Assembly: GCF_000455445.1 (NCBI RefSeq)
Contig: NZ_HG417091.1
Coordinates: 90,396 to 154,395 of the forward strand
DNA length: 64,000 nucleotides
Direction of reading: 5' to 3'
Source: Hoylesella timonensis 4401737 = DSM 22865 = JCM 15640
GTDB taxonomy: Bacteria > Bacteroidota > Bacteroidia > Bacteroidales > Bacteroidaceae
Shown: positions 17,661 to 27,652 of the stretch, in pieces
Layout: each line of letters starts with the position of its first letter
How positions within the stretch are numbered: position 1 is the stretch's first letter
Made by a program: the position numbers and the translations under genes
Notes under the pieces: model-generated
Told to the model about the DNA's origin: nothing
Databases searched by the model: none
Seen by the model: the letters and a program-made list of their open reading frames with translations, nothing else

Positions 17661-17702
17661 AACAAGTTCGGCAAATCGTCAAGCTGAGGACGCAGCGGAA
17701 GC

Positions 17703-20700
17703 ATGGAGTTGAGAAGACGTATTTATAGTTTGCTGCTGGTGTTACTCGTCATGAGTATGGCGGGATATGCCTTTACTTTACCTTATTGGCAAGGTAGAGG
17801 TGTACAGCGTATGCAACAACAGTCTCCTCAAAAGCCCCAAAAACGTAACAAGAAGGATACCGTTCAGGTAAAGGTGCAGCCCGAAATCGAGGATGAAACC
17901 CATATACCCGACTCTCTTTTACATCCAAGATGGAAAATACAGCGCACCACTCCTGTCATATTCGACGACTTAGAGGAAAGTCCTTTAGACTTAAAGCGTC
18001 CCAGAAATCTGAACGAAGATGTGGTTTATAATGACACGCTGAATAGGTATATCTTTGGATCTAAGATAGGTAACTCTTGGGTGAATGCTCCTATTATGAT
18101 GACACCTCAAGAATATCGCAAGTGGAGTGAGCAACAACTCTTTAAGCAGTACTTTAGGACAAAGAACGCAGAAGTTTTCGAGAAAAAAGGAAAAGAGAAG
18201 TTCGACTTCACCGATATGCACTTTGATTTAGGACCAGCCGAGAAGATTTTTGGACCTGGAGGAGTGCGTATCAAGACACAAGGTACGGCAGAGCTAAAGT
18301 TTGGTGGAACGATAAAAAAGATTGACAACCCCTCTTTGCCTATCCGAAACCGAAAGATGACCACGATGAACTTTGATGAAAAAATCAATCTGAACGTCAA
18401 CGGTAGGGTTGGAGATAAGGTGAATATGAACTTGAACTACAACACTGACGCTACATTCGACTTTGATGCGCAGAACATGAAGTTGAAGTACGACGGCAAG
18501 GAGGATGAAATCATCAAACTGGTAGAAGCAGGTAACGTGTCGTTTCCCTCTAACTCGTCGCTCATTAAGGGTGCCAGTTCATTGTTCGGACTTCGTACCG
18601 ATATGCAATTTGGTAAGCTAAAGTTGCAGATGGTGGCATCACAAAAGAAATCATCTGACAAGACTGTATCTTCAAAAGGCGGCAAACAGTTTACGCCTTT
18701 CGAAATCAATGTGGCGAATTATGAAGAGAACAGGCATTTCTTTTTGTCACAATATTTCCGCAAGCAGTATGATGAAAATATGAAATCGTTACCCAACATC
18801 ACCTCTGGGGTAAAGATTAACCGCATGGAGATATGGGTAACCAACAACTCGGGGGTGACGACGAACACTCGTAATATTATAGCCTTCACTGATTTGGGTG
18901 AGAATGAAAAGGTGTCAAATCCTTTATGGAATACCACCATGCAGAAGGTTCCATCTAATCAGGCAAACAGCGTATATTCTACCATTGTAAACACTTATGG
19001 CATTGTGCGTAACATCGACCAAGCTAACTCGGTATTAACATCTGCTGGATTGGTAGGAGGCGTGGACTATGAAAAGCTGGAACGGGCTCGTTTACTCAAT
19101 CCTTCGGAATACAAAGTGAATACAGCCTTGGGCTATGTGTCGTTGAAAACTGGTCTGCAAACCGATCAGGTATTAGCAGTGGCGTACGAATATACGTATG
19201 GAGGAACAACGTTTCAGGTGGGCGAATTTGCCAGTGATGTGACCGATGTCAATGCCGCATTGTTCGTAAAGTCATTAAAAAATACCAGCAATAACCCACA
19301 GCAGGGCAACTGGGACTTGATGATGAAAAACGTCTATGAATTAGGTAATTCTATCGAACGTGAGAAATTTAGATTAGACGTGAAGTATCAAAGCGATACG
19401 GCAGGCGTTTATCTTACATACATCCCAGAAGCACAAGTGAAAAATCAGCCTATCATAAGACTGTTAGGTGCTGACCGTTTGGACAATAACAACAAGGTGC
19501 ACAGCAACGGTTATTTTGACTATGTAGAAGGATATACCGTGAGTGATGGGCGTGTGTTCTTTCCAAAGGTGGAACCTTTTGGGAGTTTTATCCTCAATTA
19601 TCTTAGAGACAAGGGCGTTCAGCATCCAGAGAAATATGCTTTTACCGAACTGTATGATTCGACAAAGACAGTAGCCAAACAAATTGCCGAGAAGAATAAA
19701 TACGTACTCATGGGGCAGTATCGAGGTTCAGCCGCTAATGTTATCTCTTTAGGGGCATACAATGTTCCTCAAGGTTCGGTCGTGGTAACGGCAGGAGGAG
19801 TGCGACTTACAGAGAATGCTGACTATTCTGTAGACTACGCAGCAGGTGAGGTCACCATCTTGAACAAAAGTATTTTGGATGCGGGGACAAATGTCAATGT
19901 TTCTTTAGAGAGTAATACAGACTTTGCACAGGAACGCAAAACGATGTTCGGACTTAACTGGGAATACGATTTTAGCAAAGACTTTCAGTTGAGTGGTACT
20001 GTACAACATTTGTCTGAACAAGCACTGACGAACAAGGTAAATATGGGAGCAGAACCGCTCAACAATACTCTTTGGGGGGTTAACCTCAATTGGAAAAAAG
20101 AAAGTCAGTGGCTCACAAGTCTGTTAGATAAAATACCCTTCTTGCATCTTACGCAACCTTCGCACATTTCATTCAATGCCGAATTTGCACAACTCATCGC
20201 AGGGCAGAGCCATGGTACACAAGACAATGCCTCATACTCGGACGATTTTGAGAATACAACTACAAAGATAGATGTTTCTACACCAACCTCGTGGGTCATG
20301 TCGAGCGTGCCTTCCATGTTCCCAGAGCATAGCGACAAGACCACTTTGCGTAGCGGATTCAACCGTTCGTTGCTGGCATGGTACACCATAGACCCTCTGT
20401 TTACGCGTCGTAGCAGTTCACTGACGCCCAGTCATATCAAAAGTGATTTGGAACAGTTGTCAAACCATTATGTGCGCGAGGTGTATGTGCGTGAGTTGTA
20501 TCCCAATCGAGATCAAAGCAGTTATAGTGGCGCTACCGCAACAATCCCTATCCTGAACTTGGCGTATTATCCTGCCGAACGAGGACCCTATAATTTCAAT
20601 CCAGATCTTACTGCCGATGGCTTCTTGAACCATCCGCAAGAGAAATGGGGAGGAATGATGCGTAAATTAGATTATAGCGACTTCGAAGCGTCCAACATTG

Positions 20701-23700
20701 AGTACATAGAATTTTGGATGCTCGACCCCTTTATCTATACCAGAAGAGACGGAACGGCTCATCAGTATGGTGGAGACTTTTATATCAATCTCGGAGAGGT
20801 GAGCGAAGATATATTGCACGATGGCAAGAAGTTTTATGAGAGCGGACTCCCCGTCGACGGAAGTCAAGCCTTTACGACAACGCAATGGGGTAAAGTACCC
20901 ACACAACCCAGCGTTACTTATGCCTTTGCAACGAGCAAAGGAGCAAGGGCTTTGCAGGATTTAGGTTTCAATGGACTGACCAATGAGGAAGAGAAAAACT
21001 TTGCCGCTTATCAAGATTTCTTACGTCAAATACAAGGAAAAGTAAACCCTGCTGTGTTTGAAGCCATTTTGAAAGATGTGGCAAATGATGATTATCATTA
21101 TTTCCGTGGGCGTGATTATGATGAGATGCAAGCCTCTATTCTGCGTCGTTACAAATATATCAACAATCCGCAAGGCAATTCGCCCGATACAGAAAATCGC
21201 AGTGAGCGTTACGACACCTCTTATAAAAGTATGCCTGATGTGGAAGACATCAACCAAGATTATACTTTGAACGAATATGAGAAGTACTTTCAGTACCACA
21301 TTTCTATTCGTCCAGAGGACTTGGTGGTGGGACAAAATCACATAGTAGACAAACGAGAAGCAGCAGCGCCTTTGCGTAACAAGAAGAATGAAAAGGTGAC
21401 TTGGTATCAATTTCGCATTCCCATTCGTGACTTTGAACGCCGATTTGGCTCCATCTCCGACTTTACCAGCATCCGCTTCATGCGTATGTTCTTAACAGGA
21501 TTTGAAAAGCCCATCGTACTTCGCTTTGGTAGTCTTGACCTTGTGCGTGGCGATTGGCGTATCTATCAGCAGCAACTCGACCCCTCTTCTGCCCAAACGG
21601 GTACGATGTCGGTGAGCTCGGTCAACATAGAGGAGAACAATGACAAATCACCTGTCAACTACGTGTTGCCTCCAGGCATCGTTCGCGCACAAGATCCAAC
21701 CCAGCGGCAGTTAGTAGAAGCGAACGAGCAGGCATTAGACTTGGTCGTTCATCACTTGGCAACTGGCGAGTCGAAGGCGGTCTATAAAAACACGTCTGTC
21801 GATTTGCGGCAGTACAAGCGTATGCAAATGTTTGTGCATGCCAATGCCATGGAGCAAAACACCACCAATCTGCAAGACAATCAGTTGGCTGTCTTCGTGC
21901 GATTGGGGAACGATTACAAAAGCAATTACTATGAGTATGAAATCCCGTTGCGATTAACAGAACCTGGTGTGTACGACCGTTATTCGCTTGCTTCGGTGCG
22001 AAAAGTTTGGCCCGAGGAAAATATGTTAGATATTCCACTTACGGTATTTACGGAAGTAAAGAAAGAAAGAAACAAGGCGAAGTCGCAAGGACAAGCATCA
22101 TACAATCGAGTATTTACCTCTTATGATGCAGAGCGTCCGAATAACAAGGTTAGCGTAATGGGTAATCCAACACTTGGTGAAGTAAAGACGATGATGATTG
22201 GTGTACGCAACAAGTCGGGCGAGGTAAAGTCGGGTGAGGTATGGGTGAACGAACTCCGCCTATTGGAATACAACAACGAAGGAGGCTGGGCGGCGCAAGG
22301 AAACTTAAATGTGCAGTTGTCTGACTTTGGTACTTTCAATGTGCAGGGACGTTATATGAGTGAAGGATTTGGCGGTTTGGAAGAGGGAGTTGACCAACGT
22401 TCTAAGGACGATTACCAAAACTACAGCGTCACAGCCAACCTTGAATTGGGCAAGTTCTTTCCTGACAAGGCAAAGGTGAGTGCGCCTTTGTATTATAGTA
22501 GACAGGAAGAACAGGTAAGTCCAAAGTATAATCCACTCGATACGGACATGCGCTTGCAAGACGCTTTAGATGCCATGGGAAGTCAGCAGGAACGCGATTC
22601 TATACAAAGCATTGCTGTGACGAAAACCACCAACACCAACTTTTCACTGTCAAATGTGCGAGTTGGCATCCAAACCAAGCGTCACCCGATGCCCTATGAC
22701 CCTGCCAATTTCTCGTTCTCGTATAGTCATGCTCACCGATATAGTACGGGGAAGACTACCGTTTACGAGAAAGAAGACAACTGGATGGGTAGCCTTTCTT
22801 ATAATTGGTCTCCTGTGTACAAACCTTTAGAGCCATTCAAATTTATTAAAAGTCGTAGCAAATGGTACGATATCTTGAAGCGTTTCGGATTGAATTGGCT
22901 ACCACAAAGTGTAGCATTCAACACAGATATGTCTCGTAACTATTATGAATTGCAAGAACGTGACATGCAAGATTTGGGCGGTTCACAACTCCCATTGACC
23001 TTTAATCAGCAGTTTATGTGGAACAGAGACTTTACGCTACGTTGGGATCTTACGAAGAATATACACATGAACTTTCAGAGTGCAACGCATGCAGAGATAG
23101 AAGAGCCCTATACTCCTGTGAACAAAGACCTCTTTCCAGATAGATATTCGGCATGGAAAGATTCGGTTCGCACCAGCATTCGCAATCTTGGGACTCCCTT
23201 AGACTATCAGCAACGATTCTCTTTGTCTTATCAGTTGCCACTCAATCTCATCCCTATTTTCGATTGGGTGCGAGCAGATGCCAACTATGCCGCTAACTAT
23301 ACATGGGTGCGAGGCACAATGTTGGAAGATGGCACATCGTTAGGAAACACGGTGACCACCAATCGGAACATGAACCTGAATGGTAATTTCGACCTTCAGC
23401 GGTTGTATAATCATATTCCATTCCTTAAGAAAACGAATGATAGATTTAATAAAGAGCCGCAGCGTCGTCAGACAAGAGGAAGGAACTCGCGAATGGTGAA
23501 GCAAGATAAAAAACAATCTACCACACAGAAAGCTACTGTACAAGATGCCCAAGCTGAAGCCCAGAAGCGTGCCTTGCCAAAGAACCAAAAAGGCTTTCAA
23601 CAAGAAATCGTGCTGTTGCCCGATACCTTTATTACCGTGAAACATGGTAAGCAAACCAAACGCCTGATAGTGTCGGCAAAGGCGGAAAATGGAAAATCTT

Positions 23701-25289
23701 ACCCTCTTCGTTATCAAAAAATCGACAATAATACAATTCGTATCAAGAATAAGGTAGACTCTGCACTTCATCTAAAGATAACTGTGGCAGCAAAAGAGCC
23801 ACTTGAAAATAAAGGTTGGTATAAGGCGGCTCAATCGGTGGCACGCCTGATGATGATGGTGCGTAGCGTGGGGTTGAGTTATCGCAACGACTATGCGTTG
23901 GCGTTACCTGGCTTTATGCCCATTGTTGGCGATGCCTTTGGACAAAACCGTACCCCCGGTGCGCTTTCACCCGGTCTTGATTTTGCCTTTGGTTTCGTAG
24001 ACGATGGGTATATAGAGCGAGCTCGAGACTACCATTGGCTGCTGATGTCCGACTCGATAGCGACACCCGCCACTTCTAATCGTACTGAAGATTTGCAATT
24101 ACGAATGACGTTAGAGCCAGTGCGCAACTTCAAAATAGACCTTCATGCCAGCAGAACCAAGACCATGGGAAAGAGTGTACAATACATGTACGAAGGAAAT
24201 CCTACCGTTCTCAGTGGCAACTTTACCATGACCACCATCTCACTTCGCAGCGCATTCGAAGGAATGGGCAACGCAAATAACGGTTTCTTTAGCCAATCGT
24301 TTGTTGATTTCTGCCAGTCGTTAGAGGGCTTCCGTCATCGTGTGGAGGCACAATATCAGGGCGCTACCTATCCTCGTGGAACTTCCTTGGCTGGAGAAAC
24401 ATACAATGCTGCTAATGGTGGGGTGAACAAGTATGGCTCTGATGTGATGGTTCCTGCTTTCTTAAATACCTACACCAGTATGGGTGGACATTCTTTAGAC
24501 CTTTTCCCAGCGATTACACGGTTGCTCCCTAACTGGACCATCCGCTATAGTGGACTGGGCAAGTTGCCATGGTTTCAAGATGTGTTCAAAAGTGTTACGT
24601 TGAATCATGCTTATAAAAGCGTCTTCGCCATTGGCTCTTTTAGTAGTTTTAGTACCTTCCAAGAATACATGAATGGATTGGGATTTATCACTGACCCCAC
24701 AACAGCAGTTCCTATTCCCAGCAGCATATACAACATTTCGATGGTGAGTATCAACGAAGCTTTCTCTCCATTACTCGGTGTGGACGTAACACTTCACAAT
24801 AACCTTACCGCCAAGTTGGAATATCGTTCTACGAGAGTGTTAAGTCTGAGTACAACCAGTGTGCAAATTAACGAAGCCATCAGTCGTGACTGGGTCTTGG
24901 GATTGGCTTATCGAATCAATGACCTTCATCTTTTTGATAGTGGCAGAAATCGCAGGATGAGCCGCAACCGAAACAAGCAACAGCAGGCACAAACCACTAC
25001 GTCTACAAGTAACAACACAACTTCGAACCGAGGACTGAACCTTCGATTGGATTGTAGTTATCGCCGACAGGCAAGTATTAGTCGTGATATTGCCACCATG
25101 ACAAGTATGGCAACGGGCGGAAATACAGCTTTTAAGTTCCAGTTCTCTGCCGATTATAATTTGTCTAAGCTCATGACGATGACGATGTATTATGATCAGC
25201 AAGTCAACAATCCGCTGCTTTCGAGCAATAGTTATCCCACCACGACGCACGATTTTGGCATCAGTTTGAAGTTCAGCCTGACCCGATAA
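17703..25289 (+). CDS. sprA: SprA/Sov, type IX secretion outer-membrane translocon
   Basis: A 2528-residue protein with an N-terminal membrane/signal segment (about 8-27), matching SprA of Flavobacterium and Sov of Porphyromonas in size. SprA forms the very large outer-membrane barrel through which T9SS cargo is exported. Recognisable family stretches include the N-terminal FGPGGVRIKTQGTAELKFGG and NRKMTTMNFDEKINLNVNGR, many aromatic beta-strand repeats, and an outer-membrane-type end (FGISLKFSLTR). No frameshift is visible. It is the only T9SS core gene in the window, so the other components (PorV, GldK-N, SprE, SprT) must lie elsewhere. It lies directly downstream of ruvA and is followed by a diverged copy of the intergenic repeat. 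Confidence 0.96.
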   Translation: MELRRRIYSLLLVLLVMSMAGYAFTLPYWQGRGVQRMQQQSPQKPQKRNKKDTVQVKVQPEIEDETHIPDSLLHPRWKIQRTTPVIFDDLEESPLDLKRPRNLNEDVVYNDTLNRYIFGSKIGNSWVNAPIMMTPQEYRKWSEQQLFKQYFRTKNAEVFEKKGKEKFDFTDMHFDLGPAEKIFGPGGVRIKTQGTAELKFGGTIKKIDNPSLPIRNRKMTTMNFDEKINLNVNGRVGDKVNMNLNYNTDATFDFDAQNMKLKYDGKEDEIIKLVEAGNVSFPSNSSLIKGASSLFGLRTDMQFGKLKLQMVASQKKSSDKTVSSKGGKQFTPFEINVANYEENRHFFLSQYFRKQYDENMKSLPNITSGVKINRMEIWVTNNSGVTTNTRNIIAFTDLGENEKVSNPLWNTTMQKVPSNQANSVYSTIVNTYGIVRNIDQANSVLTSAGLVGGVDYEKLERARLLNPSEYKVNTALGYVSLKTGLQTDQVLAVAYEYTYGGTTFQVGEFASDVTDVNAALFVKSLKNTSNNPQQGNWDLMMKNVYELGNSIEREKFRLDVKYQSDTAGVYLTYIPEAQVKNQPIIRLLGADRLDNNNKVHSNGYFDYVEGYTVSDGRVFFPKVEPFGSFILNYLRDKGVQHPEKYAFTELYDSTKTVAKQIAEKNKYVLMGQYRGSAANVISLGAYNVPQGSVVVTAGGVRLTENADYSVDYAAGEVTILNKSILDAGTNVNVSLESNTDFAQERKTMFGLNWEYDFSKDFQLSGTVQHLSEQALTNKVNMGAEPLNNTLWGVNLNWKKESQWLTSLLDKIPFLHLTQPSHISFNAEFAQLIAGQSHGTQDNASYSDDFENTTTKIDVSTPTSWVMSSVPSMFPEHSDKTTLRSGFNRSLLAWYTIDPLFTRRSSSLTPSHIKSDLEQLSNHYVREVYVRELYPNRDQSSYSGATATIPILNLAYYPAERGPYNFNPDLTADGFLNHPQEKWGGMMRKLDYSDFEASNIEYIEFWMLDPFIYTRRDGTAHQYGGDFYINLGEVSEDILHDGKKFYESGLPVDGSQAFTTTQWGKVPTQPSVTYAFATSKGARALQDLGFNGLTNEEEKNFAAYQDFLRQIQGKVNPAVFEAILKDVANDDYHYFRGRDYDEMQASILRRYKYINNPQGNSPDTENRSERYDTSYKSMPDVEDINQDYTLNEYEKYFQYHISIRPEDLVVGQNHIVDKREAAAPLRNKKNEKVTWYQFRIPIRDFERRFGSISDFTSIRFMRMFLTGFEKPIVLRFGSLDLVRGDWRIYQQQLDPSSAQTGTMSVSSVNIEENNDKSPVNYVLPPGIVRAQDPTQRQLVEANEQALDLVVHHLATGESKAVYKNTSVDLRQYKRMQMFVHANAMEQNTTNLQDNQLAVFVRLGNDYKSNYYEYEIPLRLTEPGVYDRYSLASVRKVWPEENMLDIPLTVFTEVKKERNKAKSQGQASYNRVFTSYDAERPNNKVSVMGNPTLGEVKTMMIGVRNKSGEVKSGEVWVNELRLLEYNNEGGWAAQGNLNVQLSDFGTFNVQGRYMSEGFGGLEEGVDQRSKDDYQNYSVTANLELGKFFPDKAKVSAPLYYSRQEEQVSPKYNPLDTDMRLQDALDAMGSQQERDSIQSIAVTKTTNTNFSLSNVRVGIQTKRHPMPYDPANFSFSYSHAHRYSTGKTTVYEKEDNWMGSLSYNWSPVYKPLEPFKFIKSRSKWYDILKRFGLNWLPQSVAFNTDMSRNYYELQERDMQDLGGSQLPLTFNQQFMWNRDFTLRWDLTKNIHMNFQSATHAEIEEPYTPVNKDLFPDRYSAWKDSVRTSIRNLGTPLDYQQRFSLSYQLPLNLIPIFDWVRADANYAANYTWVRGTMLEDGTSLGNTVTTNRNMNLNGNFDLQRLYNHIPFLKKTNDRFNKEPQRRQTRGRNSRMVKQDKKQSTTQKATVQDAQAEAQKRALPKNQKGFQQEIVLLPDTFITVKHGKQTKRLIVSAKAENGKSYPLRYQKIDNNTIRIKNKVDSALHLKITVAAKEPLENKGWYKAAQSVARLMMMVRSVGLSYRNDYALALPGFMPIVGDAFGQNRTPGALSPGLDFAFGFVDDGYIERARDYHWLLMSDSIATPATSNRTEDLQLRMTLEPVRNFKIDLHASRTKTMGKSVQYMYEGNPTVLSGNFTMTTISLRSAFEGMGNANNGFFSQSFVDFCQSLEGFRHRVEAQYQGATYPRGTSLAGETYNAANGGVNKYGSDVMVPAFLNTYTSMGGHSLDLFPAITRLLPNWTIRYSGLGKLPWFQDVFKSVTLNHAYKSVFAIGSFSSFSTFQEYMNGLGFITDPTTAVPIPSSIYNISMVSINEAFSPLLGVDVTLHNNLTAKLEYRSTRVLSLSTTSVQINEAISRDWVLGLAYRINDLHLFDSGRNRRMSRNRNKQQQAQTTTSTSNNTTSNRGLNLRLDCSYRRQASISRDIATMTSMATGGNTAFKFQFSADYNLSKLMTMTMYYDQQVNNPLLSSNSYPTTTHDFGISLKFSLTR

Positions 25290-25296
25290 AAAATGT

Positions 25297-25680
25297 GAAT
25301 TTTCTTGACAAACACTCTTCCATAGCTCGCTTATTTACGAGGACAAGTGTGTTCGTGCGTAAATACGCGAGAAATGACGAATGTTGGTAATTTTCTGTAA
25401 ATCAGTTTGTTTTGTGAATTTCCCCTCGTTTTAATGCCCTTCTTTCGCATTATTTTGGCTGTTAACCCATGGAGATTGCACCCTTAAAGCGTGCAAATAA
25501 GCCGCTTATTCGTTGTAGATAGCGGGCTTAACCCATTGAGTTTTCACTAAAACCCATGTTTCACACACCAATTATCGTTGTTTTTCGAGTTTACAAACGT
25601 CTATTTTTTGCTGGAATGAGGAATTCAGAAGTGTTAAAAAACAGCCATTTTTTTTGACAATTATCGTTGTCGTTCAATGG
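25297..25680 (+). repeat. Diverged member (copy D) of the intergenic repeat family
   Basis: Starts GTGAATTTTCTTGACAAAC, similar to the CTGAATTTTCTTTACAAAG start of copy A, followed by a related hairpin (CTCGCTTATTTACG paired with CGTAAATACGCGAG). Later segments (AACCCAT-GAGA, CGTCTATTTTTTG) align loosely with copies A-C. No open frame. Homology is convincing at the hairpin end and weak elsewhere. Confidence 0.55.
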
Positions 25681-25787
25681 CGTTTTTCTTCATGATTTGA
25701 TTAAAAATCCGTACCATGAATAAAAATCTATGTTTGTGAAAGTATCATAAAGTACCGGCAAGAAGCACTCAACCATAAATAATTTTG

Positions 25788-25795
25788 TAAATTTG
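25788..25795 (+). promoter_or_regulatory. Promoter -7 box upstream of the PH-like/dacB unit
   Basis: TAAATTTG is a full TAnnTTTG match, 113 bases before the ATG at 25908. No clear -33 motif at the optimal distance. Confidence 0.5.
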
Positions 25796-25907
25796 CAACA
25801 AATAACTCTCCATTTATTCTGCTTGGCTTCGTTGATTCAACCTTGTATCATAGCTATTGAGCACAGCAGGTAGTAGCAAGATGAGAATTATAAAACTGTA
25901 ACAAGAT

Positions 25908-26351
25908 ATGTCGCAACGCACATTTCATCATCGATTAACTTTGGGTTCCCTGTGTGGATTAGTGCTGTTTTCCCTGTTGGTCATTTATTTGTTTTGGATA
26001 AAGCAGGCCTTATTGGGACTCTTTGTCGTCATTGTTATTGTTGGAATGATAGAGCGTATATTACATACCACCTACACCTTTATACGTATCAAACCCTTTG
26101 ATAGGGATGAAGAAATGGAATTTTTGCTCATCAATAGAGGCCGCTTTTCGACAAAACAACAAATTGCTTTATGCGATGTTGTGAAATGTGTACCTATGCG
26201 AAACAATTTCGGACTTTCGCATTACCTGCTCATTAAGTATGGTGCAGATAGGTTGATTGCCGTTCAGCCACAACAAGAGCAGGCTTTTATGGAAGAATTG
26301 ATGAAGCGACAGCAAGCAGAAGATGCGTCTTTTGCACATAAACATTCATGA
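25908..26351 (+). CDS. Small membrane protein with a PH-like cytosolic domain
   Basis: A 147-residue protein with two adjacent membrane segments (about 12-29 and 33-52) and a C-terminal cytosolic domain (about 60-135) that resembles bacterial PH/YdbT-like domains in strand pattern (FLLINRGRFSTKQQIALCDVVKCV). I cannot assign a function. Its stop overlaps the start of dacB by four bases (ATGA at 26348-26351), so the two are translationally coupled. This hints at a cell-envelope role, by context only. Confidence 0.75.
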   Translation: MSQRTFHHRLTLGSLCGLVLFSLLVIYLFWIKQALLGLFVVIVIVGMIERILHTTYTFIRIKPFDRDEEMEFLLINRGRFSTKQQIALCDVVKCVPMRNNFGLSHYLLIKYGADRLIAVQPQQEQAFMEELMKRQQAEDASFAHKHS

Positions 26352-27610
26352 AGATAATTAAGAATTTACTGTGTTTGGCAGTCTTGGGCTTATGGCAGCC
26401 TGCTCCAGCACAAACAGAAATAACACATCAGATATCAGCCCCAGATTCGTTGACACTAATGTCAGTGCCAGCGGATACGGCATCTATTGTTGCGCCAACC
26501 ATTGCTTGGCAGCAGAAAGTGCAGACAAGGTTGGAGCAATTGCTGCAGAGCAAGTTGCTTGAGACCTCGCAATTAGGTTTAGCGGTATATGACCTAACAG
26601 CCGACAGTGTGCTTTACAAGTACCACGAGCGGCAACATTTGCGACCTGCCAGTACCATGAAACTGATAACAGCCATTGCAGCGTTGGACCAGTTGGGGGG
26701 TGATTATGAGCTTAAAACCGAGCTTTATTATACAGGAAACATTGAAAATCGAACGCTGAAAGGTGATATCTATTGTGTTGGAGGCTTTGACCCTTTGTTC
26801 GATAAAGAGGATATGCAAGCCTTTGCAACCTGCGTGCAGGAACTTGGTATTGACACTATTCGGGGTACACTGTATGCAGACAAGGGCATGAAGGACCTTA
26901 ACTTGTTGGGCGAGGGATGGTGTTGGGATGATGACAACCCCGTGTTGTCGCCCCTACTGTATCGCCGTAAAGACCATTTCATGGCAGAGCTTGAACGTAG
27001 GTTGCGAGAGTCAGGCATACAAGTGGAAGCTTTTAGTACTACAGGCGCATGTCCTGCGAATGCGCAACGTCTTTGCTTGCGAACACATACCATCGATCAG
27101 GTGTTACTGCCTATGGTGAAAAAGAGCGACAACCTATGTGCGGAGGCTTTGTTCTATCAGTTGCCAGGGGGAGAACGCCAACAAAGAAGGACAGCGAAAG
27201 ATGCAAGCAATGTCGTCAAACGGTTGATAAAAAAGGTGGGCTTAAATCCTTCGACTTACAAAATTGCCGATGGTAGCGGACTTTCGTTATACAATTACCT
27301 GAGCGCAGAATTGTTAATAGAGTTCTTGAAATATGCGCATCGCCAGCCTCGTATTTATAATCACTTACTACCAACACTTCCTGTGGCAGGAGTAGATGGG
27401 ACGTTGAGCGACCGAATGAGGGATGCGGATACCCGTGGCAAGGTGTGGGCAAAGACAGGAACGGTGACAGGAGTGAGTAGTTTGGCAGGTTATTGTCAGG
27501 CTCCGAATGGGCATTTGTTGTGCTTTGCCATTATCAATCAGGGGGTGATGCACGGAAAGAATGCCCGTAGGTTTCAGGACAAAGTGTGTCAAGCCTTGTG
27601 TTTGCCTTAA
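26348..27610 (+). CDS. dacB: D-alanyl-D-alanine carboxypeptidase/endopeptidase (PBP4)
   Basis: A 420-residue periplasmic penicillin-binding protein (peptidase family S13) that trims or opens D-Ala cross-links in peptidoglycan. A signal peptide is visible (about 1-22, ending QPAPAQ). The three active-site motifs are present: SxxK in PASTMKLITAI, SxN in KKSDNLCAEAL and KTG in WAKTGTVTGVS. Length is a little under E. coli PBP4, as is usual in Bacteroidota. It is coupled to the upstream PH-like protein, and the mechanosensitive channel gene follows 42 bases later, suggesting one envelope operon. Confidence 0.92.
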   Translation: MKIIKNLLCLAVLGLWQPAPAQTEITHQISAPDSLTLMSVPADTASIVAPTIAWQQKVQTRLEQLLQSKLLETSQLGLAVYDLTADSVLYKYHERQHLRPASTMKLITAIAALDQLGGDYELKTELYYTGNIENRTLKGDIYCVGGFDPLFDKEDMQAFATCVQELGIDTIRGTLYADKGMKDLNLLGEGWCWDDDNPVLSPLLYRRKDHFMAELERRLRESGIQVEAFSTTGACPANAQRLCLRTHTIDQVLLPMVKKSDNLCAEALFYQLPGGERQQRRTAKDASNVVKRLIKKVGLNPSTYKIADGSGLSLYNYLSAELLIEFLKYAHRQPRIYNHLLPTLPVAGVDGTLSDRMRDADTRGKVWAKTGTVTGVSSLAGYCQAPNGHLLCFAIINQGVMHGKNARRFQDKVCQALCLP

Positions 27611-27652
27611 GAGAGAACTAACAATAATTATTAATGAATAAACAATAAAATC